From NCBI GenBank assembly GCA_035630195.1, contig DASQLD010000514.1, forward strand, positions 1-11,980: a DNA stretch of 11,980 nt. Reading direction: 5' to 3'. Numbering within the stretch: position 1 is the first letter of the stretch; every line of letters begins with the position of its first letter. Of the stretch, positions 6,424 through 11,980 are shown piece after piece. The translations under genes and the position numbers were made by a program. The notes beneath the pieces were generated by a model. It was given only the letters and a program-made list of their open reading frames with translations. It ran no database searches and was not told where the DNA came from. Source of the stretch: DASQDN01 sp035630195 (GTDB taxonomy: Bacteria > Acidobacteriota > Terriglobia > Bryobacterales > Bryobacteraceae).

Positions 6424-7053
6424 TTACCGAACGATTCCTATCGCCGACACCATCCGTCCCGATTGTTCCTTGTCGCGCCGAAAAGAATGGAACCGGAGCG
6501 GGTCACACACCGTGCACAAGTCCGCGACTTCGATTTGGGCAGCCGGCACCCCGGCGGCGGTGAGAAGTCGAAAATTCGACGCTACCAGGTCTATATGCGT
6601 CCGTCCTTCGACACCGAACTGCTTTGCGACCTCAGGGCCTACTTCGAAACAACACCGCCCAATGGAAGGTCCGATAGCCGCTAACAAGCTGGTTGGCCGG
6701 GAGCCGAACTCTGCGGTCATTCGCTCAACTGTTTTGCGGACGATTTCAGCCACCGTTCCTCGCCAGCCTGCATGTACGGCGGCGACCGCCCGAAGATCGG
6801 TATCGGCAAGCAGAACGGGCACGCAATCAGCCGTCCGCACGCCAACCAGCGTTCCCGGGTGGGCCGAAATGAGCGCATCACCTTCCCCAATCGAGCCCCA
6901 AGCCCCATCCGCCAGCACAATGTTGTCGCCGTGAACCTGCTTGAGATGGGTATAATTGCCTGGCCAATCCCTAGTCTGACGGGTTCCAAATCCGTGCGTC
7001 AGCCATGGAAGTTGCTTCAAGAGTTTGGATTCGAGAACATGTGGTGAGGACAT
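6424..7053 (-). CDS. pgeF: Laccase-domain purine nucleoside phosphorylase (YfiH/YlmD family)
   Basis: This 209-residue protein belongs to the 'multicopper polyphenol oxidase' family, now known as zinc-dependent purine nucleoside phosphorylases that also deaminate adenosine. E. coli PgeF (YfiH) additionally edits misbuilt peptidoglycan precursors. The metal ligands are visible: H41 in LKQVHG, C77 in RTADCVPV and H94 in AVHAGWRGT, with the spacing of 36 and 17 residues expected for this family. Other signatures are GDALIS, AAIGPSIGRCCFEVG and the C-terminal FHSFRRDKEQSGRM. The protein is cytoplasmic and somewhat shorter than E. coli YfiH. The gene follows fsr after 20 bp on the same strand and ends just before the shared terminator, so the two are probably co-transcribed. 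The ribosome binding site is weak, which fits coupling to fsr. Confidence 0.92.
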   Translation of the reverse strand: MSSPHVLESKLLKQLPWLTHGFGTRQTRDWPGNYTHLKQVHGDNIVLADGAWGSIGEGDALISAHPGTLVGVRTADCVPVLLADTDLRAVAAVHAGWRGTVAEIVRKTVERMTAEFGSRPTSLLAAIGPSIGRCCFEVGPEVAKQFGVEGRTHIDLVASNFRLLTAAGVPAAQIEVADLCTVCDPLRFHSFRRDKEQSGRMVSAIGIVR

Positions 7054-7073
7054 GATGTGAAGACTGCCTCATT

Positions 7074-8270
7074 TTAGCGGGGTTCCTTCCGCAGATCGGG
7101 AAGAAAACCCGCCAGTAATCCGATCAGCGGCAAGAAGGAACAGACCTTGTAGACAAATTGGATGTCCGTCACATCAGCAAGCCATCCGAGCACCGCAGCT
7201 CCAAGTCCGCCCATTCCAAACGCAAATCCAAAGAACATTCCCGAAATCATGCCGACGTTTCCGGGAGCGAGTTCCTGCGCAAAAACCAGAATCGCCGAAA
7301 ATGCCGACGCCAGAATCAGTCCTATGATCACGCTGAGAAGGGCTGTCCAGAAAAGGTTCGCGTACGGCAGCAGCAAACTGAATGGCAGAACGCCAAGAAT
7401 TGAGAACCAGATTACATACTTCCGGCCAATACGGTCACCGATGGGTCCACCGATGATCGTTCCCGCTGCCACCGCGCCGAGAAATACGAATAAAAGTACC
7501 TGCGCATGCTGAACCGTGACATTGAATCGGTTCATTAGAAAGAAGGTGTAGTAGGTGCCGAAACTCGCCATGTAAAAGTATTTTGAGAAAATTAGCGCCA
7601 ATAGAATTGCGATTGGCCTGGCTATCTTGCCTTTAGATTTTTCTGTGCGGAGGCTCTGCGGCGCGTTCGCTCTTGTAAGAACGCGGAGCTTGTACCACGC
7701 TCCGACCTTCGCCAGCAGCGCCATCCCTGTCAACGCGGCGACAGAGAACCAAGCGACGCTCGCCCGGCCGCGCGGCAGTACAAAGAACGCAGCTAGAAGC
7801 GGGCCTGTAGAAGAGCCGGCATTTCCCCCGACCTGGAACAGAGATTGGGCAAGTCCATGCTGGCCTCCGGAGGCGATCTGAGCGACCCGGGACGACTCCG
7901 GGTGGAACACGGCCGATCCGAAGCCGACCAGCGCCGCAGCAACCAAAATCAGCGAAAAATTTGGAGCTCCGGCGAGCAACAACAGACCGCCCAGCGTGAC
8001 AGCCATCCCGAAGCAAAGAGAATACGGCTTGGGCCTTCGATCTGTGTAATATCCGATGACCGGCTGAAGAAGTGAAGCCGTCACCTGGTTTGTTAGAGTG
8101 ATTAATCCAATCTGGCCGAAATCCAGCTGAAACGATTGCTTCAACAATGGATACATCGCTGGGATCAACGACTGGATCATGTCATTGAGCAGGTGACAAA
8201 TGCTAATCGCCGCGAGTACACGGAACGCCGTCTTCTCCGGCGATCCTAAGTGAGCGACTTGACTAGCCAT
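7074..8270 (-). CDS. fsr: Fosmidomycin resistance MFS efflux transporter
   Basis: This is a 12-helix major facilitator protein very close to E. coli Fsr. Residues counted from the chosen ATG at 8270 show HLLNDMIQSLIPAMYPLL (from 26), TNQVTASLLQPVIGYYTD, FHPESSRVAQIASGG (from 122), GLAQSLFQVGGNAGSSTGPL, the motif-A segment GDRIGRKYVIW (from 278), and SAFSAILVFAQEL. Fsr exports fosmidomycin, an inhibitor of Dxr in the non-mevalonate isoprenoid pathway, driven by the proton gradient. The natural substrate in this organism is unknown. The frame stays open 30 codons further (to 8360), but that extension does not resemble Fsr; starting at 8270 gives 398 residues, close to the family's length. It heads a probable operon with pgeF, 20 bp downstream. 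Confidence 0.93.
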   Translation of the reverse strand: MASQVAHLGSPEKTAFRVLAAISICHLLNDMIQSLIPAMYPLLKQSFQLDFGQIGLITLTNQVTASLLQPVIGYYTDRRPKPYSLCFGMAVTLGGLLLLAGAPNFSLILVAAALVGFGSAVFHPESSRVAQIASGGQHGLAQSLFQVGGNAGSSTGPLLAAFFVLPRGRASVAWFSVAALTGMALLAKVGAWYKLRVLTRANAPQSLRTEKSKGKIARPIAILLALIFSKYFYMASFGTYYTFFLMNRFNVTVQHAQVLLFVFLGAVAAGTIIGGPIGDRIGRKYVIWFSILGVLPFSLLLPYANLFWTALLSVIIGLILASAFSAILVFAQELAPGNVGMISGMFFGFAFGMGGLGAAVLGWLADVTDIQFVYKVCSFLPLIGLLAGFLPDLRKEPR

Positions 8271-8367
8271 ATTTCCATTCTGGGCCAGCCAGGAATTACC
8301 CCGAGAAAAACTAACAGTTGAACTCGCAAATGCGGGGCCTATACACCCCTTTCGTTCCAAATAATAC

Positions 8368-8395
8368 TCGACAACCTTAGAACTTCTGATACACT
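8368..8395 (+). promoter_or_regulatory. Candidate promoter of the RNA-binding protein gene
   Basis: TCGACA (8368-8373), a 16-bp spacer and TACACT (8390-8395) preceded by TGA (extended -10). The start would fall near 8402, leaving a leader of about 125 nt. It lies in the divergent region with fsr. Confidence 0.4.
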
Positions 8396-8402
8396 GGTAC
8401 TG

Positions 8403-8527
8403 TCTTTGCGCGCATCCGTCCTAACCCGCGAGTGCCTTCTGGCCGCCTCCGTTCCGCTCCCTTCCGGTCCCGGTTCCCTAGTGCTGTCTGACAGAGACTA
8501 ATTCAATTTCGAGGATCTGTATTTTCA
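8403..8527 (+). other. Pyrimidine-rich 5' leader of the RNA-binding protein gene
   Basis: The leader contains a strongly C/T-biased run (about 8440-8480) with repeated TTCCG/TCCCG/TTCCC units, followed by an A/T-rich segment. GAGGA at 8511-8515 is the only ribosome binding site, 12 bases from the ATG. Long leaders are common in cold-shock and RRM genes that control their own expression; this role is inferred. Confidence 0.35.
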
Positions 8528-8878
8528 ATGACCAACATCTTTGTCGGTAATCTCAGCTACCAAACAACGCAGGAAGAATTGCACGCTGCGTTTTCAGCCT
8601 ATGGCAATGTCGAGCGCGTCAGTGTCGTAACTGATCGTGACAGTGGGCAGCCACGTGGCTTTGCCTTCGTCGAAATGACCGAAGCCCGCGATGCGGAAAC
8701 GGCTATTTCACAGCTAAACGGCGCCGAGCTCAACGGCCGCGCCCTCAACGTCAATGAAGCGCGCCCCAAGACCTCAGGTGGTGGCGGAGGTTTCGGTGGC
8801 GGCGGCGGCGGCGGTCGTCGTCCCTCTGGCGGTGGCGGCAATCGTGGCGGCGGCGGTGGTCGCGGCCAGCGCTGGTAG
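8528..8878 (+). CDS. Glycine-rich RRM RNA-binding protein
   Basis: This 116-residue protein has one RNA recognition motif (residues 2-79) and a glycine/arginine-rich tail (84-116). RNP2 is I4-F-V-G-N-L9 and RNP1 is R43-G-F-A-F-V-E-M50, both intact with the aromatic residues that stack on RNA bases. The layout matches bacterial and cyanobacterial cold-inducible Rbp proteins, which bind single-stranded RNA and may act as chaperones or in mRNA localisation and decay. The tail carries RRPSGGGGNRGG and GGRGQRW repeats like eukaryotic RGG boxes, likely to add non-specific RNA affinity. The gene stands alone between its own promoter region and a strong terminator at 8901. The ATG at 8528 opens directly into the first beta strand, as is normal for the family. 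Confidence 0.95.
   Translation: MTNIFVGNLSYQTTQEELHAAFSAYGNVERVSVVTDRDSGQPRGFAFVEMTEARDAETAISQLNGAELNGRALNVNEARPKTSGGGGGFGGGGGGGRRPSGGGGNRGGGGGRGQRW
8777..8866 (+). repeat. GGC/GGT triplet-rich tract coding for the glycine tail
   Basis: Runs of GGC, GGT and GGA codons encode residues 84-113 of the RRM protein, including six consecutive GGC triplets (about 8798-8815). The tract is prone to slippage and to misassembly, so its exact length should be treated with care. Confidence 0.7.
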
Positions 8879-8900
8879 TTTTCATTCACAACCAAAACAG

Positions 8901-8928
8901 AAGGGAGGGTTCACGCCCTCCCTTTTTT
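8901..8928 (+). terminator. Rho-independent terminator of the RNA-binding protein gene
   Basis: A 9-bp perfect stem AAGGGAGGG / CCCTCCCTT (8901-8909 with 8916-8924) with loop TTCACG is followed by a run of T up to 8928, a textbook intrinsic terminator 22 bp after the stop codon. Confidence 0.9.
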
Positions 8929-8961
8929 GTCTTTCGATTTAGGTGATATGCTCCGGCGAGT

Positions 8962-10047
8962 ATGCACCGAGTGTTTTTCTGTTTTCTCGCCCTCTTCGCC
9001 TGCTCGCCGGGCCAGACACCCGCGCCTTCCAATGTTTTTGGAAAACAATATCCCCTGATACATCCGGATCGCCGGGTTACGTTTCAAGTGAAGCTACCCG
9101 AAGCGCAAAGCGTCGCCGTCGCTGGCCGGGCTGCGGACAGCGGAATGAACGGCAACAAGCCATATCCAATGACGCGCGCGGAAGATGGAACCTGGTCGGT
9201 GACCACCGATCCCGTTCGCCCAGGCTTCCACTACTACGAACTCATCGTCAACGGGCATCGGACAACCGATCCTTCCAGCGAGACCTTTTTCGGCTGGGCG
9301 CAGCAGACGAGCGGACTCGAAGTTCCCGACGAGACGCTCGATTTCTACAACGTCAAGAATGTTCCGCACGGCGACGTTCGTATCCACGTCTATCGGACCA
9401 AATCGACTGGCGCAGTCCGTCAGGCGTTCGTCTATACACCTCCCGGCTACGACACAAATGTTCAGGTGCGATATCCAGTGCTTTATCTTCAACACGGTTC
9501 CGGAGAGAATGAGCGGGGCTGGACGCTGCAGGGCAAGGCGAACCTGATCCTCGACAATCTCATCGCGTCCGGTAAGGCCAAGCCGATGATCATCGTGATG
9601 GAAAAAGGCTATGCCGAGTCGTTCCCCAAACTTGTAATTGAGGATCTTCTGCCGGAGATCGATTCGAAGTACAGGACCGTTCCGGAAGCAAAGAACCGCG
9701 CTATTGCGGGACTCTCAATGGGCTCGGGCCAAGCGTTAACCATCGGCCTCGCAAATCTCGATAAGTTCAGCTACATCGGCGGATTCAGCGGTGGCATGCG
9801 AGCGTTCGATCCACAGACATCCTTTGGCGGAGCCTTCAAAGATGTCGAAGCCGCCAACAAAAAAATTCGTCTCCTCTGGCTTGGCTGCGGAGTTGAGGAT
9901 AGGGGCTTTTCCAATCTGAAGTCCGCGCACGAGGCAATGGATAAGGCTGGTATCAGGCATGTTTGGTTCGAAGGGCCGGGAAGTCACGAATGGCAGGTGT
10001 GGCGCAAGCATCTACACGCCTTCGCTCCATTGCTTTTCCAACAGTGA
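8962..10047 (+). CDS. Secreted esterase-D/CE1-like hydrolase with CBM48-like domain
   Basis: This 361-residue exported protein begins with a signal peptide (MHRVFFCFLALFACSPG); LFAC could be a poor lipobox. Residues ~36-115 form an E-set/CBM48-like beta domain (VTFQVKLPEAQSVAVAG, then GTWSVTTDPVRPGFHYYEL). Residues ~136-361 are an alpha/beta hydrolase of the esterase D / feruloyl esterase (CE1) type. The triad is visible: S252 in GLSMGSG, probable D313 in GCGVEDRGF and H342 in GSHEWQVWR; YPVLYLQHGSGENERGW provides the oxyanion region. Related enzymes remove acyl or feruloyl groups from plant polysaccharides, or act on sugar esters; the exact substrate is unknown. No good ribosome binding site precedes the ATG, which is the first start after an in-frame stop, so translation may be near-leaderless. 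It is followed after 42 bp by the dehydrogenase gene. Confidence 0.88.
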   Translation: MHRVFFCFLALFACSPGQTPAPSNVFGKQYPLIHPDRRVTFQVKLPEAQSVAVAGRAADSGMNGNKPYPMTRAEDGTWSVTTDPVRPGFHYYELIVNGHRTTDPSSETFFGWAQQTSGLEVPDETLDFYNVKNVPHGDVRIHVYRTKSTGAVRQAFVYTPPGYDTNVQVRYPVLYLQHGSGENERGWTLQGKANLILDNLIASGKAKPMIIVMEKGYAESFPKLVIEDLLPEIDSKYRTVPEAKNRAIAGLSMGSGQALTIGLANLDKFSYIGGFSGGMRAFDPQTSFGGAFKDVEAANKKIRLLWLGCGVEDRGFSNLKSAHEAMDKAGIRHVWFEGPGSHEWQVWRKHLHAFAPLLFQQ

Positions 10048-10059
10048 AGCCTCAATGAG

Positions 10060-10082
10060 CTCGCATTGTTACCATATGCGAG
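10060..10082. other. Small inverted repeat ahead of the dehydrogenase gene
   Basis: CTCGCAT (10060-10066) and ATGCGAG (10076-10082) form a 7-bp stem with a nine-base loop, ending eight bases before the ATG at 10090. It could be an operator or a small RNA hairpin limiting initiation. Too weak to act as a terminator because no T run follows. Confidence 0.3.
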
Positions 10083-10089
10083 ATTCCCA

Positions 10090-10794
10090 ATGTTCAACTT
10101 CGCAAGTAAATCCGTCCTGGTGACCGGTGGGACAAGCGGTATCGGACGAGCAGTCGCACAGGCCTTCGTAAAAGCAGGGGCGAACGTAATTGCAGCAGGT
10201 CTGCCGGGAGCTGAGACTTCAGAAGACGGCTTTCGCTATGAGCGCCTGGACGTACGTGATATCGAGGCCGTTCAACGTGTAATCGCGACCATTCCCACTC
10301 TCGATGTGCTGGTGAACGCTGCGGGCATGATACGCCGTGACGACGAATTCGATATCGATGTATTCGAGCAAGTCATTGATGTAAACCTCACCGGAACCAT
10401 GCGCCTTTGCGCAGCGGCTCGGCCCCATCTGCAGAAGACACGGGGATGCATCGTGAATATCGCCTCGCTTCTGAGCTTCTTCGGTGGCGCCCGTGTTCCC
10501 GCCTACAGCGCCAGCAAAGGAGGCATCGCGCAATTGACTCGATCGTTAGCGCTCGCTTGGGCAAGTGAAGGCATTCGCGTCAACGCCGTTGCTCCTGGTT
10601 GGATAGCAACGCCTTTGACACAGGCACTCCAGGACGATCCTGCTCGCTCTGCCGGCCTTCTAACTCGGACACCTTTCGGCAGGTGGGGATTGCCCGAAGA
10701 GGTTGCCGGTCCCGTGCTGTTTCTCTGTTCCGATGCGGCTTCGTTCATGACGGGCGCCATCGTTCCTGTCGATGGCGGTTATTCGGCGGCATAA
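10090..10794 (+). CDS. KduD-like short-chain dehydrogenase/reductase
   Basis: This is a classical SDR, 234 residues from the ATG at 10090. A TTG at 10066 would add eight residues that do not fit the family. It shows the cofactor loop T12-G-G-T-S-G-I-G19, the N76-A-A-G motif, N99, and the catalytic S126, Y139 and K143 (Y-S-A-S-K). No Asp follows the second strand (VIAAGLPG), so cofactor preference is unclear. INIASLLSFFGGARVP-like spacing, FGRWGLPEEVAGPVLFL and the end VDGGY resemble 2-deoxy-D-gluconate 3-dehydrogenase (KduD) and gluconate 5-dehydrogenase, yet SDR substrates cannot be read from sequence. It sits 18 bp ahead of the cupin dioxygenase gene, so it more likely oxidises or reduces a hydroxy-ketone in the same pathway. 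Confidence 0.88.
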   Translation: MFNFASKSVLVTGGTSGIGRAVAQAFVKAGANVIAAGLPGAETSEDGFRYERLDVRDIEAVQRVIATIPTLDVLVNAAGMIRRDDEFDIDVFEQVIDVNLTGTMRLCAAARPHLQKTRGCIVNIASLLSFFGGARVPAYSASKGGIAQLTRSLALAWASEGIRVNAVAPGWIATPLTQALQDDPARSAGLLTRTPFGRWGLPEEVAGPVLFLCSDAASFMTGAIVPVDGGYSAA

Positions 10795-10812
10795 AATAGG
10801 GCTACAAGCGCC

Positions 10813-11295
10813 ATGCAGACTACCCATCCGCTCTCCCCGCACCAAATTGTCACGACAGTCATTCCCGAGGACGAGCGCGTCTGGGTTCCGCAGGCCCCCA
10901 ACGTCTGGTTCCGTCCCTTGATGTTGAATACGCTTAACGGGCAATGGTGTAATCTTCTTCGTGTTCGCCGCGCCGGTATACTTAGCCGCCACAGGCATCC
11001 TGCGCCAGTGCATGGTTACGTGATCAAAGGCTCATGGCGATATCTGGAGCATGATTGGATTGCAAGAGCCGGAGACTACGTATTCGAGCCGCCAGGAGAA
11101 ACACACACTCTGACCGTCGATGCCGACGTTGAAGAGATGATCACCTTCTTCAATATCTCCGGCTGCATGTATTACGTCGACGAGGAAGGGCGCCATACCG
11201 GCTTTGAAGATGTCTTCACCAAGATCGACATGTGCCGTAAGCATTATGTCGAATCCGGCCTCGGCGAAAACTACGTGGATCAGTTCGTTCGATAG
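10813..11295 (+). CDS. Cupin of the 2,4'-dihydroxyacetophenone dioxygenase family
   Basis: This 160-residue single-domain cupin matches the 2,4'-dihydroxyacetophenone dioxygenase family, as judged by VWVPQAPNVWFRPL, SRHRHPAPVHGYVIKGSW, YVFEPPGETHTL and VFTKIDMCRKHY. The characterised enzyme uses non-haem iron and O2 to cleave the bond between the carbonyl and hydroxymethyl carbons, giving 4-hydroxybenzoate and formate in 4-hydroxyacetophenone and bisphenol catabolism. Here H60, H62 and H98 are the likely iron ligands, with E79 nearby. Many database members of this family are distant from the characterised enzyme, so the natural substrate may differ. The gene lies 18 bp after the dehydrogenase on the same strand and probably shares its transcript. 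The ribosome binding site is weak. Confidence 0.85.
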   Translation: MQTTHPLSPHQIVTTVIPEDERVWVPQAPNVWFRPLMLNTLNGQWCNLLRVRRAGILSRHRHPAPVHGYVIKGSWRYLEHDWIARAGDYVFEPPGETHTLTVDADVEEMITFFNISGCMYYVDEEGRHTGFEDVFTKIDMCRKHYVESGLGENYVDQFVR

Positions 11296-11333
11296 AATTC
11301 GGCGCTCTCGGCGCTAATGTAGTAACGGGCGCA

Positions 11334-11980
11334 ATGGCAGGGCTGAATGGATACACCCCGATCTCCACGGCTCCTGAGGAGCTTACGACGACTCGCCTGT
11401 ATCGTCTCGGCGAAGGCGTTGGGAAAGTGGTCTACGCTTCCGACCATTGGGTCGTAAAGCGTGAGCGCTCGCCTACTGAGGTCGTTGCCATCATTGTTCT
11501 ATGGAAACTGTTGAGAAAGACGGAGTCTATCCTGCCCGGCGGATTCGGCAAGCGCCTGATGGAGCGTCCTTCCCGCCAGATCCGGTTTCTGCGAGTGTTG
11601 GTGCAGGGCTGCATGGCTGTGGTTCCCAAGAGCGTATGGTTTACCACCCACATTGCCGATGTTTGGAAGGTTTACTATAAGCGTGATGTCAGGGGTCAGC
11701 GGTTAGCCAATGCAATTCTAACCGGCACATCGCTTGTACCCGAGCGGGTCACTTTTCCACCCACTCGAGTGCGTCTGAGAGGCTGGCCGGGCTGGCTGAC
11801 TGTGTCAGAGGCGACGGAACGGGTCGAAGACACGCTTGACAGGCGGTTGAACGAATTGGCTAGTCTGGGCCGCTTCGAGGAAGTCGAAGATTGGCTCAAC
11901 CGATTTTTGCGTCTCAGGCAATCATGCTGCCAGCCTGATTGCCTGAGACGCAAAAATCGGTTGAGCCAATCTTCGACTTC
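11334..11980 (+). CDS. Kinase-fold-like protein, 3' truncated at the window edge
   Basis: An open frame starts at ATG 11334, 38 bp after the cupin gene, and runs off the window with no stop. The N-terminus resembles a protein-kinase-like N-lobe: a glycine-rich loop G26-E-G-V-G30-K-V-V-Y, a putative ATP-binding lysine K42 in WVVKRE and an acidic residue E49 after it. Helical segments follow (VVAIIVLWKLLRK, ERVEDTLDRRLNELA, VEDWLNRFLRLRQ). It may belong to the lipopolysaccharide-kinase or aminoglycoside-phosphotransferase-like group, but the catalytic loop would lie beyond the edge, so this is tentative. Translation beyond about 11925 enters the palindrome's copied arm; those last ~18 codons are probably not real protein. 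No strong ribosome binding site is visible. Confidence 0.55.
   Translation, partial: MAGLNGYTPISTAPEELTTTRLYRLGEGVGKVVYASDHWVVKRERSPTEVVAIIVLWKLLRKTESILPGGFGKRLMERPSRQIRFLRVLVQGCMAVVPKSVWFTTHIADVWKVYYKRDVRGQRLANAILTGTSLVPERVTFPPTRVRLRGWPGWLTVSEATERVEDTLDRRLNELASLGRFEEVEDWLNRFLRLRQSCCQPDCLRRKNRLSQSST
11880..11980. repeat. Near-perfect 101-bp palindrome at the window end
   Basis: Bases 11880-11928 and 11932-11980 are inverted copies of 49 bp with one mismatch (11925 against 11935); the outer 45 bp are perfect and the loop is only GCC (11929-11931). It ends exactly at the last base. The left arm is coding sequence of the kinase-like gene, so the right arm is most simply a fold-back copy made during amplification or assembly, not a biological hairpin. 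Confidence 0.95.

Noticed and set aside
8271..8360. 30-codon N-terminal extension of Fsr
   Set aside because: Open frame only; the sequence does not look like the family's N-terminus and the internal ATG at 8270 gives the expected length.
8943..9512. A 189-codon plus-strand frame overlapping the esterase gene
   Set aside because: The esterase frame has signal peptide, domain order and catalytic triad; this frame is Arg/Ser-rich shadow sequence.
11696..11953. Minus-strand frame across the terminal palindrome
   Set aside because: It is partly made from the copied arm and partly antisense to the kinase-like gene.

Overview
The window looks like chromosomal DNA of a free-living, fairly GC-rich bacterium. 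The best guess is Acidobacteriota: several small secreted proteins (the lipocalin-like protein, the Pro/Gly-rich secreted protein, the W-R-W-T lipoprotein and the Ig-like protein at the left edge) resemble families I associate with that phylum. This is judgement from protein style, not a search. I see no insertion sequence, phage gene, CRISPR array, tRNA or rRNA, and no convincing new defence or mobile system. Most of the window is ordinary housekeeping and metabolic content.

Left third (1-2970): a left-truncated Ig-like-domain protein (+) faces a two-gene minus-strand unit, an IscU/NifU-type Fe-S scaffold protein followed by a secreted lipocalin-like protein. A MutT-type Nudix hydrolase is transcribed divergently from the scaffold gene. 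Its 3' end overlaps by 18 bp a convergent gene for a Pro/Gly-rich secreted protein. A short divergent region with an imperfect tandem 18-bp repeat then leads into the next block.

Middle (2970-8270): a cytoplasmic molybdopterin oxidoreductase of the formate-dehydrogenase/COG0243 type overlaps a small lipoprotein gene at TTGA. Next come a 450-bp non-coding stretch with a good extended -10 promoter, a TraR/DksA-type zinc-finger regulator, and a bidirectional terminator. On the minus strand fsr (fosmidomycin-resistance MFS pump) and pgeF (laccase-domain purine nucleoside phosphorylase) probably form an operon.

Right third (8270-11980): an RRM-type glycine-rich RNA-binding protein has a long pyrimidine-rich leader and a textbook terminator. 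It is followed by a secreted CE1/esterase-D-like hydrolase with an N-terminal carbohydrate-binding-like domain. Then comes a probable catabolic pair, a KduD-like short-chain dehydrogenase plus a cupin of the 2,4'-dihydroxyacetophenone dioxygenase family. The window ends in a truncated kinase-fold-like gene. Its last 101 bases are a near-perfect palindrome ending exactly at the window edge, most likely a fold-back assembly or amplification artefact, so the last ~50 bases should not be trusted.
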